In this document: in pieces, positions 11,482 to 23,899 of the stretch
How the letters are laid out: the number at the start of each line of letters is the position of its first letter
How positions within the stretch are numbered: position 1 is the stretch's first letter
Source of the DNA: Liriodendron chinense
Taxonomy: Eukaryota; Streptophyta; Magnoliopsida; Magnoliales; Magnoliaceae
Assembly (NCBI GenBank): GCA_003013855.2
Contig: PVNU02003892.1
Location: 2,790,001-2,854,000, forward strand
Length of the DNA stretch: 64,000 nt
Direction: 5' to 3'
Translations under genes and position numbers: made by a program
Notes under the pieces: generated by a model
Databases searched by the model: none
What the model was told of the DNA's origin: nothing
Seen by the model: the letters and a program-made list of their open reading frames with translations, nothing else

Positions 11482-12863
11482 TGTTAGTACTATGCGCTTA
11501 ATGATGGATGAAATCCTACTCGTATATCAAGGGCATCTCTTGCCCATATCTTTTGGTGGCACATCACTTGTTAAAAGCAGAATGGATGCAGAGCTGGCAC
11601 AATTGCAAGATAAGACGCAACAACAAATGACACATGGCCTTGATATATGCGACATGTGTGACCGAAGTAGCATGCTCAACAAGTTTATAAAAGACCTGCA
11701 TCCGAATATGCTCGTCAAGGTTGCCTCACACGGTTCTTCCAAAATAGGAGATCCCCCCATAAATTATTAGATCTCTCAGCGATTACGAAGATTCGAGAAA
11801 CAGATCATTATCAGAGCGAATGGAAACCAATGGTTCCATGACAGATTCGAGTCCAGCGAAACTAATCATGTAAGATACACAAATCTATACGGCTAAGCTG
11901 GTAGGAAATTTAAAAACAACTTCTGATTTGCGAAGATCTTTTTAACCGGGCTGAAGTGATTAGACAACAATTGAGCGTCGTGGTTGCTAAAGTTTCTGAA
12001 CTAACAAGAAAACCCAACAAAGGTTTTGCCACCTGTCAAAGCTATAAAAGGAGTACACGATGAAGAGCTCTAGGTCCACCAAACACAATCAATCTACATA
12101 ACACAACACTTCTTTATCTTAGTTTATAGTTCCTCCACTTCTGTCCCACCATACTGTAGAACGTTTAGAGTTTATGGTAGTTTAGATCGGTATTGTCCAG
12201 CGCCCTCGCTGTAGTACGCTTAGGAATAATATAAATATCCATGACCTACCATCATTGGATCTCGATCGATCAAGTCCTTACTTGGAAGATCAAACCCTTG
12301 GCCACATCCTGCTAACCAACCCACCTTAATTGTTTGTCCACACAAGCAATTGCATGTATTTATCTTTCATTTATTTCTTTACTTAATTTGTTTATTTGTT
12401 AATTGTATTGACCATCAAATATACACATCTATAAAATCGACATTATTAACCTTTAGTTTTTAAATCTCTGCTTCATCTTTCTTCTATTGAGAAATACAAA
12501 GTTAATTGTCATTGGTGAAAGAAAAAGTCCTCAAGCACAAGGAAAAATGAATTCATTTGACATGACTAACCCCTACTTTTATAAAATTACCTAATTGCTA
12601 TAACTATGATGGTTGAGAGGGTGGCCAATTCCATGAGTTCAATCTTAATCGGTTTATCCCAACCTAGGAGCACAAGCATTCAATCAAACTCGAGTCAAAT
12701 ACAACTCTAGCACACCCACACTATTTTAATCGCACACATTAACTTATACAGGCCCTCATTAACATATGAGGCCTCATGTTTGATTGAATTGTATAAACAT
12801 AACCCAATGCATATGCATCCATAAAAGAACGAGAAGTCATCCCTAATTTCTATTATGACCTAC
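11482..12863. other. Intergenic; one 92-codon frame of uncertain meaning
   Basis: A plus-strand open frame at 11,492-11,770 (MRLMMDEILLVYQGHLLP...) ends without a recognisable domain, and the downstream frames are broken. A CTATAAAAGG motif near 12,042 looks like a TATA box, but nothing coding follows. It could be a decayed retrotransposon tail. Confidence 0.3.
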
Positions 12864-12866
12864 TTA

Positions 12867-13416
12867 GGCCGTGTTTGTTTTGGGGAATTCCAGGTATTTA
12901 CCGGGCAAAAGAGTAATTATTACTCTTTAACCCGTTTGAATATCCATCCCATTTCTAGCCTTGAAAACCGGTCCAAAATGATAGTTAAAATTTATGGGCC
13001 CCACCGTAATGTATATGATATATCCACTCGGTTCAAAAGTTTTAACATAATGTTTGTAAGCTTTAAGCGAAAAATGAGACAGGCCCAACACTCAAAGAGT
13101 CCACACCAAACAAAACAGTAATTCCAAGAAGATTTTAACGATACGTGTTTATTTTCTTTTTTCATTCCGTATGGTCCAATTGAGCTTTGGATATGCCTTA
13201 GTTTTTAGATTATACCATAAATTTAAGTGACATAATGAATGGATGGTATGGATTTGTGATATAATATACAGTAGGACCCACAAAATTTTTGTGGCGTCCT
13301 CTGTTTTAAAAGGGGCGGTCAAATCATCGCTTTGGGAATGATGCGGTAAATCCCGGGAAAATCTTCATTACATATTTACCTGTATTTACCCTGACTTCCT
13401 CAAAAAAAACACAGCC
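12867..13416. mobile_element. Tourist-like MITE with TTA target duplication
   Basis: Starts GGCCGTGTTTGTTTTGGGG and ends with the complement of GGCTGTGTTTTTTTTGAGG. The inverted ends continue through GGTATTTACC/GGTAAATACAGG. The flanks are TTA on both sides (12864-12866 and 13417-13419). 550 bp, no transposase, with weak CATCC/GGATGG inner repeats. Confidence 0.8.
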
Positions 13417-13419
13417 TTA

Positions 13420-15221
13420 GGTCAGCTGAGGATTTCTAGGGGTCCATCCAGCCCAACCCAACTTAAAAGTTTGAGTGGGGCAAGTTGGGCTCCCCAAAGC
13501 TTAGTTGCCCCTAATTGAAAATCAAGCATCTCTCAAAAAGTAATCATAAAGACTAGGTTCAATGTACTTATCCAAACAAAAAATTGAGATTCAACTCCGG
13601 AAGTTTAATTCAAACTCTTGAACTTCTGTCTGACCATGTGTTCCCTGTGATTGAGAGAATCTTTCTCGTCATCCTATTACCTTTTATTTATATCAAATGG
13701 TCCGGTTGGGACATCCCACCCAATTAAAAACATGAAAACAAACCCAAGCATTCCTTTTGCCCATAATCGATGGGTGGGACCCACAGAGATGTCTGGTGCT
13801 ACTCATTGTATGGTCGCACTTGGCCTGTAAATCAATGGATCCATACCGTCCATTAGGTCCAAAAGACATTTCACGGTGATACTGTAAAAATCACACCGAT
13901 TGTATGATCCAATCCATTAATAAGTTGTCATTCTCTTTATAACCAAGCATTTTCTAAGCCATGGATGGGATGGTTACAAGTGCCTAATAAAAAGTGATCA
14001 CTAGGAGTCATGTACTGCGCCCAATCAAATCGATTGCCCAGATTGTTGATTGGACCTATTTTTACCCAAGCGATCCCAACTATCCATATCTTAGGCCATT
14101 AATCAGATGGTTCAAACCATTCAATGGGTACAATGGGCTTGACTTTTGCATGGTAATTCATAAAACGCAAACTGGACCTAATGGACGGTCCGGATCAGTT
14201 GTTTGTACTGGCCAAGTCTCTCAATGCAATAGACCATTGCTAAGCCCACACGCGTGTGCAATAATGCTCGTGTACACGAAATACATGTGCCATTCTAGCA
14301 TGATAGGTCCGAGATCCAATCCATCCTCCAGGAAGGCACCACTATATTAATGCCCTAGTCTAAAAATCAGGTTGATCCATTCATTCATATGGGCCACAGT
14401 TTTCAAAACGAAATGTACGGCTCTGAAAAACTTCACTGAAGTTTTCTAACCCATCACCTGTTTCCAATGTCCGGGCCCACATACTGATTGGACCGGATTA
14501 ATTTTTAAAAAATACGTAAAAGGTCGGACCAACCTGATGGATGGATTCGATCTCGTACGTTGCGTCATTCTCTCACACGTATGGCGTGTACACGAGCCTT
14601 ATTGCACAGGCGCGTACGCTAGCAAAGCTTATTTTTATACATGAGGAGACTTGGATGCACTGGGACTATTTTAGTTAATTTTTTAATTAGGGGAGTAAAA
14701 GATATTCACCATTTGAGTCATTGTCGTCATATAAACCGGCTTTCCTCGAAGCATTGGTGGCCCCCACATGTGGAAAATGCTAGTTATCCAATCCAAGCAC
14801 AAGTCAAGGTCAACTTGGGCCGTTGATTTTAATATCAAAATTCAAATTAAAAAAATGGCCCATTAGTTTTGTTACTTAAAATGCCTAAGTATTATAAAAT
14901 AAAGAAATCAGGTGAGCTGGTTCTTATATAATGACAGAATATGAATTTACTAAAAAAAGAAATCATGCAGCCCACGCTACTGCAGAGTATGGTGGATTAT
15001 AATCACTCCAACTGAACCGTAGGGCCCCAATGCCTGCGGTCATGCGGTGAAAATCACATTGATGGGTTGGTAATTGCCGACGTGAATTGGACGGTCGAAA
15101 TCATCGGTCATTGATCTAAATTTAAGTTGAAAGGTCTGAAAAATCCAAGTAATGGGAGTGTCTAATCAGAATTATATTTTGGGTCATGCCCATCAGTAGT
15201 GGGACCCACAAGATGGACATT
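13420..15221. other. Intergenic, no gene
   Basis: The longest open frame (13,994-14,350, plus) has no domain or splice context and looks incidental. The stretch contains several GGACCGGATC-like and CACGCGTGTG motifs and no transposon ends that I can delimit. Confidence 0.4.
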
Positions 15222-15230
15222 GTGTACTAG

Positions 15231-15756
15231 GGGCGCGAATTAGGTGTTACCTCGGAACAGCTTAGTGGGTGTTACCGAACCATGTGGGGGCATCTTGATA
15301 TAGTTTTTATATATTAACAGTGCCTATTTCTTTTTTCATATCATTTTAGGCTTTGATCCAAAATCCTAAGAAGATTCAAATCTTAGGTGGATGGTACCAC
15401 TAGAAACAGTGATGTATAACCATTAAAAACGTTTTGTGGGCCATAAAAGTTTTGGATAAATCTGATCTTTGTATTTCCTTTCATCAAGGCTTTCTTGACA
15501 TTATCAAGAGCTTGGATTGCAAATAAACATTACAAAAATGAACTTTTTGGAATTTTTAATGGTGGGGCACTCAATCACATTATTTCTAGTGTTATGGTCC
15601 ACTTGAGATTTGGATCTGCATAATTTTTGGAACCTCATCTTAAATTGTGCTGTAGAAACGGATGGACGGTGTGGGTATACAAAATATCATTCATGTGGCC
15701 ATATGGCAGGGGTAAAACCCACTAAGCTGTTCCCGGGTAACAACTAATTCGCGCCC
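15231..15756. mobile_element. Mutator-like MITE with about 46-bp TIRs and 9-bp target duplication
   Basis: The ends GGGCGCGAATTAGGTGTTAC and complement-of GGGCGCGAATTAGTTGTTAC match for about 46 bp, through GGAACAGCTTAGTGGGT. The flanks are GTGTACTAG (15222-15230) and GTGAACTAG (15757-15765), a 9-bp TSD with one mismatch, as expected for MULEs. 526 bp, no coding capacity. The interior resembles the CCGTCCATCC repeat family (GGATGGACGGTGTGG near the right end). Confidence 0.75.
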
Positions 15757-15886
15757 GTGAACTAGTGAGAGTATGTTCCACCTTTGAAGGGTGAGGAAGC
15801 GTTGACTGGAGGTTTTTCTATTATTATTATTTTTATATAATTAATTATACAACACCGTATTGTGCAGTATGCGCGCGGTTATTCTG

Positions 15887-16415
15887 GTACGGACGCGGAT
15901 TGTTCTGCCCCTCCAAGTCCTTCCTGGCAGGGGGTCTGTGGGGCCCACCAAGATGTATGTGTTTTATCCACGCCGTCCATCCATTTTGACAGATCGTTTT
16001 AGGAGATAAGATGGAAAATGAGGCAGATCCAAGGCTCAAGTTGACCACAACAGAAAGCAGCCGTGATAATGACGCCCACCGTTGAAACCTTGCAAGGGCC
16101 CACCGTAATGTTTATTTTCTCAACCTGTTAATAAGGTAACATAGACATTGACTGAAGGGAAAACGCAAATAGCAGCTCGATCAAAACTTCCGATGCTCCC
16201 AAGGAGATTTTAATGGTGGGTGTTCAATCCCCACTTTGTGATCCACTTGTGATATGCCTCATTTCTGGGATCGTACTCTAAAATGATCTATAAAAATGGA
16301 TGTACGGTATGGATAAAACACATACACCACGATGGGCCCCACAGAGACACCCACCATGGCGGACTACCGAGTCCAACCTGGCAGTGCAGGAGGCAATCTG
16401 CGTCCGTGACTGCTG
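15887..16415. repeat. GCGGATTGC-ended inverted-repeat element, copy 1
   Basis: Left end ACGGACGCGGATTG, right end the complement of ACGGACGCAGATTGCC. Both arms then run through TCTGTGGGGCCCA...ATGTATGTGTTTTATCC and its inverse. It belongs to the window-wide family. I could not find a matching TSD. Confidence 0.6.
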
Positions 16416-18067
16416 TGGGCCAGATCAGGTAACACATGTGCATCCTTAGTATTCGGACATGATTCCTCTACAACACTTTGGTGTATGCATCGGCAAAGGC
16501 ATCCCTGCTCTGTGGGGCCCACCGTTTTTTTCTTGTGACATCCACTCCGTCCATCCTTCGAGAATTATCATTTTTACCAAGATTACCAGCCTGCCTGATT
16601 TCAGGATCGGGCTGATTTTTAGAGTGTACGGTCAAATTCTTGACGAGAACCCTATGAACTGATTGGATGGAATCGGTGCGCCCAATAAACAACCTACGAT
16701 TAACATCCACTCTCCAATTTCCCCTGTGTGTGGCCGACCTAAGTTATAGGTGGAGCTAAATTTTGGTCGAGTAGCCTAAATTGAGGGGCTCACCTGATAC
16801 ACGTGAATGGATATCATGCAAACAACGAGGTTGGCCCACACAGACGATTCCGTCCCCGTAAAGCCCACCCCAAAGAAATCTAAGACGTCGCCTACGAAAG
16901 CCACAAAGACAAACACCTCAAACGTGTGAGAATCTGTCCGTCTATCAGCTGGGCCACACCGTGAATGTTCCCCAGCTGAAAAGTCAGGTCGTTCACTCCT
17001 CATGTGGGCTACACATGTATTTTGAATATTGACCGTTGGTTATAATCTCTTCTCAAAGCAGGAGGCGCGCGCGTGAAACCTCAAACCAGTACCGCTAAAA
17101 AAAACGGTCCTCCCTCATCCACAAACCTATAATTCGCAAAAGGTAGATTCCATAAATTGGGACCAATCATCAGGGGATCCAATCCCTTCACATAGTGGGG
17201 CCCACCATGTCTTGGTGACTCCTTTTAAATCTTCCCAATTGAAAGATCCCAACCGTTTGATAATTGGGCCCTTCTTTTCATTGAATGTGTACCGTTTGTA
17301 TTCTCCTCTGAACCGTCTATTTTAGGCGACTAACCCAAGGGCTGGGATCCTTCAATATGGTAGATTTCCAGGGCATCCCCATCCAAAAGAATATGTAGAC
17401 TACACGTCAGCAGACTTTAGGACAGCAGTTAGCACGAAAGACTATCCACAGCTGTTTGGAATTGCGTTATCCTCCCCGTCTTATCGGGGCTTGTTATTTC
17501 CCATAGTGACAGAAATACCCTCCAGTTGTTTTAAAAAATACAAAGAAACCCTTGCCAAGGTGGACTTAATTGCATATTGACGTGGCTGGATAAGGGCAAT
17601 GCCATCGATTACTCCCACATATCTGGATATCTGATAGCAGCAAATCATTATCCAAAACGCCCTTTTTGGAGAAAGAACGAGCAAATTACAAATTTGCCCC
17701 CGTGCGTTGAGAATGCGTACGTAGAGCCATATCTCTACAGCATACGTTTCTGGGTGATGTGAAAATGAGGTCAGTCCATATGCGGGGCCCTAGCATGGAT
17801 GGTTTATATTAAAAAATCTATACAATTATACAATCCTATCCGTCCGATCTGTGTTCATTAATGAGACGGTGGAAAACAAAAAACTGTTAACGGTTGAATA
17901 CGCAGTGGGTAAACTTACAGGAAGAGTAAGGGATAGGATTGCCTAATTGTTTTATTCTTAAAAACTATAGCATACATGCGCCGGTATATCGGCGGACCCG
18001 CTCGTTGCATCACCCTGCCACGTGTCATGTGGAAGATGGCTCTACAGATGATATTCCTGGATAATTG
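16416..18067. other. Intergenic, no gene
   Basis: Short overlapping open frames only. A partial copy of the CCGTCCATCC repeat is at 16,515-16,565. Nothing else was recognised. Confidence 0.4.
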
Positions 18068-18068
18068 A

Positions 18069-18509
18069 GACGCGGATTGCCTTGCCTGCTACGCTGCCTG
18101 TAGCAGGGTGGCTACTGGACCATACTCTGTGGGCCCCACCATGATGTACGTGTTTTATCCACTCCGTCCATCTAACTCAGTCGACTACATCCCAACAAAA
18201 CAGTGTCAATTGAACGCCCACCATTAAAAACTTGGTACATCCCACTGTGATGTTTATTCTCCATCATGAAGTAAAAAAAAAAAAACAAATATCAGCTTCA
18301 TCCAAAAGTTTTTAATGGTGGGCGTTCAATCACCACTGTTTACTGTTGCGTGGTCCACAGTAGATTTGGATCTGCTTCATTTTTGGTATTATTGACCTAA
18401 AATTATCTTTAAAAACGAATGGACGGCATGGATAAAATACACATATCATGATGTACCCCACAGAGCACTGTCAAGTAGCTACTGACAGTGTCAGTACGCA
18501 ATCCGCGTC
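18069..18509. repeat. GCGGATTGC-ended inverted-repeat element, copy 2
   Basis: The arms GACGCGGATTGCC and complement-of GACGCGGATTGCG enclose TGGGCCCCACCATGATGTAC...TTTTATCC and its inverse ATGGACGGCATGG. The left break of the tandem duplication falls within this element (about 18,140). Confidence 0.6.
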
Positions 18510-20055
18510 CCGCATTATTAAGCTTTTGATGAAACGTTCGATACTCTGGCAAAGTACTGTGGATGATAGACAGGCACTCCGTAATGCACACGTGGCATAT
18601 TCAAGACTCAGATTAAACCATGCAGATAGTGAGCCCCACTGAACTGATGACTCAACTAAATGTTTACTTGATATCTACTGGACAGTCAACTCTAAAAAAT
18701 CAACGGCTCGATTTCAGCTAATAAATCTTTACAACTTATATCCAGTGGGATTCATGATTTGGACGGTTGAACCAGGGGTTGAGGATCTTTTCCCGTAGAA
18801 TGTCGACCTTTCTTTGGACCTTTTCCTAAACACTCGACGAATGTGACTTTTGGGGGTGCCCTATCTGTGATAAGGCCCACAATATGAAAGGTGTGTGTCT
18901 ATAGAAGGGAATGCGGCGATATTAAATGCTTGGTAATAAATTTGGAGTCCGGATCTTGTTGGCTCCTAACTTTATTTTTGGCATCATACTCTAAAATGAG
19001 ATTTCAAAATGGTTGGACGGTGTGGATTTAAGACATATACATCACTGTGAGCCCCACAGTCAGGGGTCCCATCCACCTCGGTGGATCCCGGGTCTCACCT
19101 AACCCGCTCCCGATAAGGATGAAAAGGCTCAAGTAGTCTTAGAGGCCAACAGATGATCTGGATTCATAAATTTGGGACTCAGATTCGGAAGTGAAGTGCT
19201 GCCGTACCCACAATAAATGTGTGCTTTATCCATGCCGTCCATACAATTTTTCAGCTCATTTTAGGACATTATCTAAAAAAAAAAATGAGATAGATCAAAA
19301 TTTCATATGGATAGTGGTTATTGAACGCCCACCACTAAGTACATTTTTTGGGGTCACGTAAGTTTTCTATCAAGCTGATATTTGGTTTTCATTTCATCCA
19401 GGTCTGTGTGACCTAATCAACAAAAGATCATGAAAGTTTCAATGGGTGTGTTTACTTTCAACGGTTGTTTATAGTGTGGCCCACGTACGTCATCGATTGG
19501 CCTGATTTTTAAGTCCACAGCCAACCATGCAAGGGTGCATCTGATTGATGGGGTGGATGTCCAACATAGATCATGGTTGGGGCCCACATGCGAACTCTTT
19601 GTCAAATTCTCACACTCGGCCATCTTTCCACAAACCCCATTGACCATCTTATGGTCAAACCATCCTAAGTGTGGGCATTCTGCTTACGAGGTGCGGCCTT
19701 TCAGATGAACTGTCCGGATTTATCGAAGAGTAGATTTGATGGAGAATGATCAAATCCATTAAGAGTTCGAACAGAGTGGCACACAAGGGACCCAAATGGA
19801 GGAGGCACGATCACCATCGAAAATCCAGATAGTTGTCATCCAAACCAAGAATTAAGTGATTTCAGGGGTCAAGCCTTAACTAAGGCCGGTTCAGATAAGC
19901 CGGTTCAGATTAAGTGGGCCATAAGAAGTGACTATGTAAATTTTCATACTGATTATACGTTGCTCCGTCCGGCGTGTGGTATCTGAGTTTTGTATAGGCA
20001 CGGCTCTTAGTCTATTCGGTGAGCACGATGATACAGACGAGGTGCACGGTTTGGA
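18510..20055. other. Duplicated intergenic flank (unit 1), no gene
   Basis: Contains partial copies of the CCGTCCATCC family (about 18,950-19,070 and 19,200-19,640). It is homologous to about 36,460-38,066, with small differences. There is no coding frame. Confidence 0.5.
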
Positions 20056-20064
20056 TTCCATGTA

Positions 20065-20560
20065 GGGATAATAGTTGAAACGACCCTGAACTTTGATGTC
20101 ATTTTGATCACTGGCCCATCTGTAACGAACCTATTATATATGTAGCCCTTTCGGCATTGTAGGGATTTTTTCCAGGACAAAATGCCCCTTTGCACAGCCA
20201 CCAATTCGTATGGCTGTATTAGAGCGTGAAAGCCAAGGGGCCTTTTGGGCGTGGGGCGTGGGCCACACAGGATCAACAGTGGGGGCCACCCATTAGCCGA
20301 TCTAGCCCTTCTACATTGATCGTACAGTCACAAACACAAGGAAGGGTCATTTCAATTTTTTTTAAACTGCCTGTGGCTCACAACCGTGCATTAATTCAGA
20401 CCGTTCACGCATGTGTAGTCCATCAACGGTGAGTTCTGCCCTCAGACTTTGTCATATGGCCTGAAATTACAACTCCTTAGGCGTGGACGGCTCAAATCTC
20501 CTCTAGTACTATTTAGTGAGCCTCACCCATAGCCTCACGTGGCTTATAAAGGTGGGGCCC
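20065..20560 (+). repeat. Left terminal inverted repeat of MULE, unit 1
   Basis: Pairs with 26912-27405 in inverse orientation with many small gaps. The inner end contains CTTATAAAGGTGGGG. The degree of divergence suggests an old insertion. Confidence 0.8.
20545..20552 (+). promoter_or_regulatory. TATA-like box at inner edge of left TIR
   Basis: TATAAAGG reads toward the coiled-coil frames. The opposite TIR has the same motif in mirror position (26920-26927). In MuDR the TIRs hold the promoters of the two convergent genes. The same role here is inferred. Confidence 0.45.
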
Positions 20561-20927
20561 TTACGACGGGAAAGGCCTTCGGCCTTTTCTCTTTTTCTTT
20601 CTTCTCTTTATTTCACATATGAGGGAAGAGTTGCTACTTTGCCAGTGGGTGCATCTATGACATCGGTTCGAAATGTGGTTTTTGTCTCTTTTGGAGGGGA
20701 CCAAACAATGGATTGAAGTTTCTTCAACGATTGGTACTTGTACGCTTGTGCCTGTAACGTCGGAAAACCCTGTCCAAGCTCCGGCGAAGGGAGGAGCGTG
20801 TGTATGGTGTAGTGGTTCCTTTCCTAAATTATCGTTTCCGTTTTTTTTTTCATTATATCCTCTAAACATGCCTTCCGTTACCGTTCATTGTGCCATTACC
20901 TTCGTAGTTTCTATTTTTTAGTTAGAT

Positions 20928-21160
20928 TTGTTGAACATTGGCCTTGCAGAAAGGGATGGAGAGATTGTTAAACATCTCCATGAACTCCATCCCTTTGAGA
21001 CGATAGACATTGTTACGCGAGAGATGACATTTGTTTTACAATTGATTCAAAGATATCTTCAAGAATTTCGAGATGCATGGCAATATTACGTCATGATGAC
21101 ACAACGATTATATAAACATCTCAGGAAGAGCTTACACGAATGCAGGAAGAGATGAACCGC
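20928..21160 (+). pseudogene. Coiled-coil module 1 in MULE, unit 1 (unknown protein)
   Basis: The open frame reads ERDGEIVKHLHELHPFE, then a helical stretch FVLQLIQRYLQEFRDAWQYY rich in Gln, Arg and Leu. The frame is entered after TTGCAG, which could be a splice acceptor. It is homologous to module 2 (from 22,386) through DRDGEI..H..QL.PF, so the module was duplicated inside the element. The reading frame shifts after about 75 codons, whereas in unit 2 it stays open further as HEHQVFQEELTRMQEEMNRI. No known family was recognised. It is probably a transposon cargo protein, now decayed. Confidence 0.45.
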
Positions 21161-21554
21161 ATCCAAGCCATCGCAGATGGCCTTCGAACAGATCACTGTA
21201 ACGCCCGACAGTACGTCCGACGACTCTCCTCGAAGTCAGAGTCAGCCTTAAAGAACTGGAATGCAATTTGAACGAAGTCAGAGTCAGGCTCAAAGAAGCT
21301 CGGCGTATGGCATTATTTTCGGCCGAATTAGCGAAAAGGTCCGAAGACCTTTTACACAGGATATAAGAGCTATACGCATCCTTACATGCCCGGTAGGAGG
21401 AGGAAGAGGTCGAGTCAGTTTTATGGAGGGAGAATTCATCATGGACTGCTGAGATCCCGATGGACTATATCTCTCGATATGATAAGGTTCGAAATGGACC
21501 TGAATAAAATGTCTTTTTCTGTACTCTTTTGACCATCATTTTGTATACTCATTT

Positions 21555-21835
21555 TTTTTGTGGATCGTCGATACATAATCACTATCGTCGATGACCATCG
21601 CTGATATGACGCAATATACATCGTTGATGCGCAACCTCCATCATCGATACTAACACTGACAATCATCGATATCACATAATCTCCATCGTCGATACGCAAC
21701 ATCCATTACTGATACTAACACTGACCATCGTTAATATGACACAATTTCCATCAATGATGCAACACTGATTGCCGATATGTAATGTGTATCGGCGATTTTC
21801 AGTGTGTATGGGCGATGGACAATGTTTATCTTCGA
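21555..21835. repeat. ATCGTCGAT repeat block A, unit 1
   Basis: Degenerate array of about 18-25 bp units of the type CACTGACCATCGTCGATATGA / CATCGTCGATACGCAACCTC. Nearly every unit carries a TCGNCGA-type near-palindrome. It ends with TATCGGCGATTTTCAGTGTG. Confidence 0.8.
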
Positions 21836-22385
21836 AAGAGAAATACAAGCATGGAAAATCAATCCCCTCATTCAATTAATGGTAACTGATTTCTGGCATC
21901 ATCTTTTGAGAATGTAAAATATAACATGGCTAACCAACCCCCTTCATGCATTGAATTAATGACAGGATTGGTTTCCTGTGTCATAGTTTGATAATGTAAA
22001 AAATCAATATGAAGAACCAACCCCCTTCATGCATGCATTGAAGTAATTAGGGGATTGGTATCCTGTAGCATACTTTAAGAATGTAAACAATCAATATGGA
22101 GAACCAACCCCCCTTCACGGAGTGAATTAATGGGGGGATCGGTATCCAATATCATCATTTGAGAACGTAAAAAATTAACATGAAAAATCAACCTTATTTA
22201 TGCAATTAATTAATGGGGATCAATATTCTATGTTTTTTCTACTTATATATGGATGGTGACTGTGACGATCCTTACTCCTATCCTTGTACCGTAAGCTTCT
22301 TGCAGAAAGTTCTCTCCCTTGTTATGTCCTCCGCACTCGCTCGTCATGTCATTGTGTTCTTGACTATAATCTTACACTTAGATTT

Positions 22386-22910
22386 GTTGTCCCTGAGTAA
22401 TGGAGACAGGGATGGAGAGATCGATTTACATATCGAACAACTCCGTCCATTTGTAAATTTGGACATGTCTGTGTAAGAAGTGGCCACCGTGTTAAAAATG
22501 GTTCGGTTCATCATTACATCCTTCTGAGAAAGGAAATAACCTACATTCAGAATACACAATGACTTCACAATCATCAAGTTCTTACAGAGTAGCTTTGACA
22601 AGCGCGAGAAGACCTTCATGAACATGAAGTCAATTATATGATCGTCTGAACTGCTTACCTTAATGTTATGCAATCTGCCCGACAACTCTCTATGCTCGAA
22701 GAGAGATTGAAATGGCAGGTCAGTAGAAGAGGCCCTCTTGAGGGATTGAAAGGCTCCCTCCGTGAAGTCAGAATTTATCTGCAAGAATTTCAACAAGAAG
22801 CACTATTAAGAACTCAATTAATTGAAGAGGTTGACGGTCTCTTAAGGCGAGAACAAAGACTGATTGCGAGAACGCTTGCCTACTATGAAGATGAAGAGGT
22901 CAAAACAGGT
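22386..22910 (+). pseudogene. Coiled-coil module 2 in MULE, unit 1 (unknown protein)
   Basis: The first part reads SNGDRDGEIDLHIEQLRPFV, parallel to module 1, then breaks. The open frame at 22,668-22,967 continues with a long charged helix: LSMLEERLKWQ, LREVRIYLQEFQQEALLRTQ and LIEEVDGLLRREQRLIART. Heptad-like Leu spacing suggests a coiled coil. No signal peptide or membrane segment is present. Unit 2 has the same stretch with more stops (40,490-40,990). The function is unknown. Confidence 0.45.
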
Positions 22911-23159
22911 ACCTGGATGGAGAATTTGTCCATTACTATTATTGTCTTGGCTGATTGGACCTCTTAATATGAATGGGTAAGAAATTGGTGAGGAATTACG
23001 ATATTTAATATGCATTATGTGATACATATATGAAGGAGCATAAACAATTACCTTTGTTTTGTTCTTAATTTTTGTGCCATGAACTGCAGATGTTAATGCA
23101 AACGTGTTGGATAGATAATAAAATATGGTCTACTTTGAATTGTTGGTAGAGGAACGGGC

Positions 23160-23445
23160 AATCCATCGTCGATAATTAGTTCTAACTGCCGATATTCAAC
23201 GTCCGTCATCGATAGTCTCACTGTCAATCACCGATAATATAATCGATTCCATTCGGCGATCAACACTAATACTATTGGCGATCACGGTTACACTATCGGC
23301 GATTAACGATGACACTATTGGTTATTAATGATGAGCATGTCCACGATCAACAGTGAGCATATCAGCGATAAACAATGACTGTCAGTGATAGATAGTGCCT
23401 ATAGACGATCGTCAGTGTCATTATCTACGATTATAACACTTCTTT
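23160..23445. repeat. ATCGTCGAT repeat block B, unit 1
   Basis: The same motif type as block A, largely in the variant ACACTATCGGCGATTAACGATG and GTCAGTGATAGACAGTG. It lies between the plus-strand coiled-coil modules and the minus-strand protease gene, i.e. where the two convergent genes would end. Confidence 0.8.
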
Positions 23446-23899
23446 CATTCTACATAATGGCTCAATAACAACGACATATCTCTCATTTTTATTATGCTTC
23501 TCCCCCTCTCCCTTTCATCATTCATCAATGATAAGAGTAATATATTTTAAAGCTCATTCATCATAAAAAGAATAATTAACATTAATGAAATAGTATATAA
23601 AATACACACAAAAACTGGGGGAATAGAAAGTAAATGTATTACACATGACTGTTTTTTTCATTTTCACTGTTGGAGTGAATATCTATGTTTGGATGGGATC
23701 GTCGTAGGGGTCTTGATTCTATAACTTCTATATCTTGTAACTTTTATATCGTCTTCCTACTCTCTCGCCTCAGCGGGTTCTGTCGGTTCGGTTCTCTACC
23801 TTTCAGTCTTTCTATATTGTTGAAGGCAGTCGAATAACAAAGTTGCTCTAAAATATGAAACATTCGTCTACAAGTAAACTTACAGGTTAATTCATGTCA

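Noticed and set aside
13994..14350. A 118-codon plus-strand frame
   Set aside because: No domain, no splice context and no second-frame support. Composition resembles the surrounding repeats.
22344..22796. A 150-codon minus-strand frame
   Set aside because: Shadow of coiled-coil module 2. The plus-strand reading is conserved in unit 2 and has the charged helical pattern.
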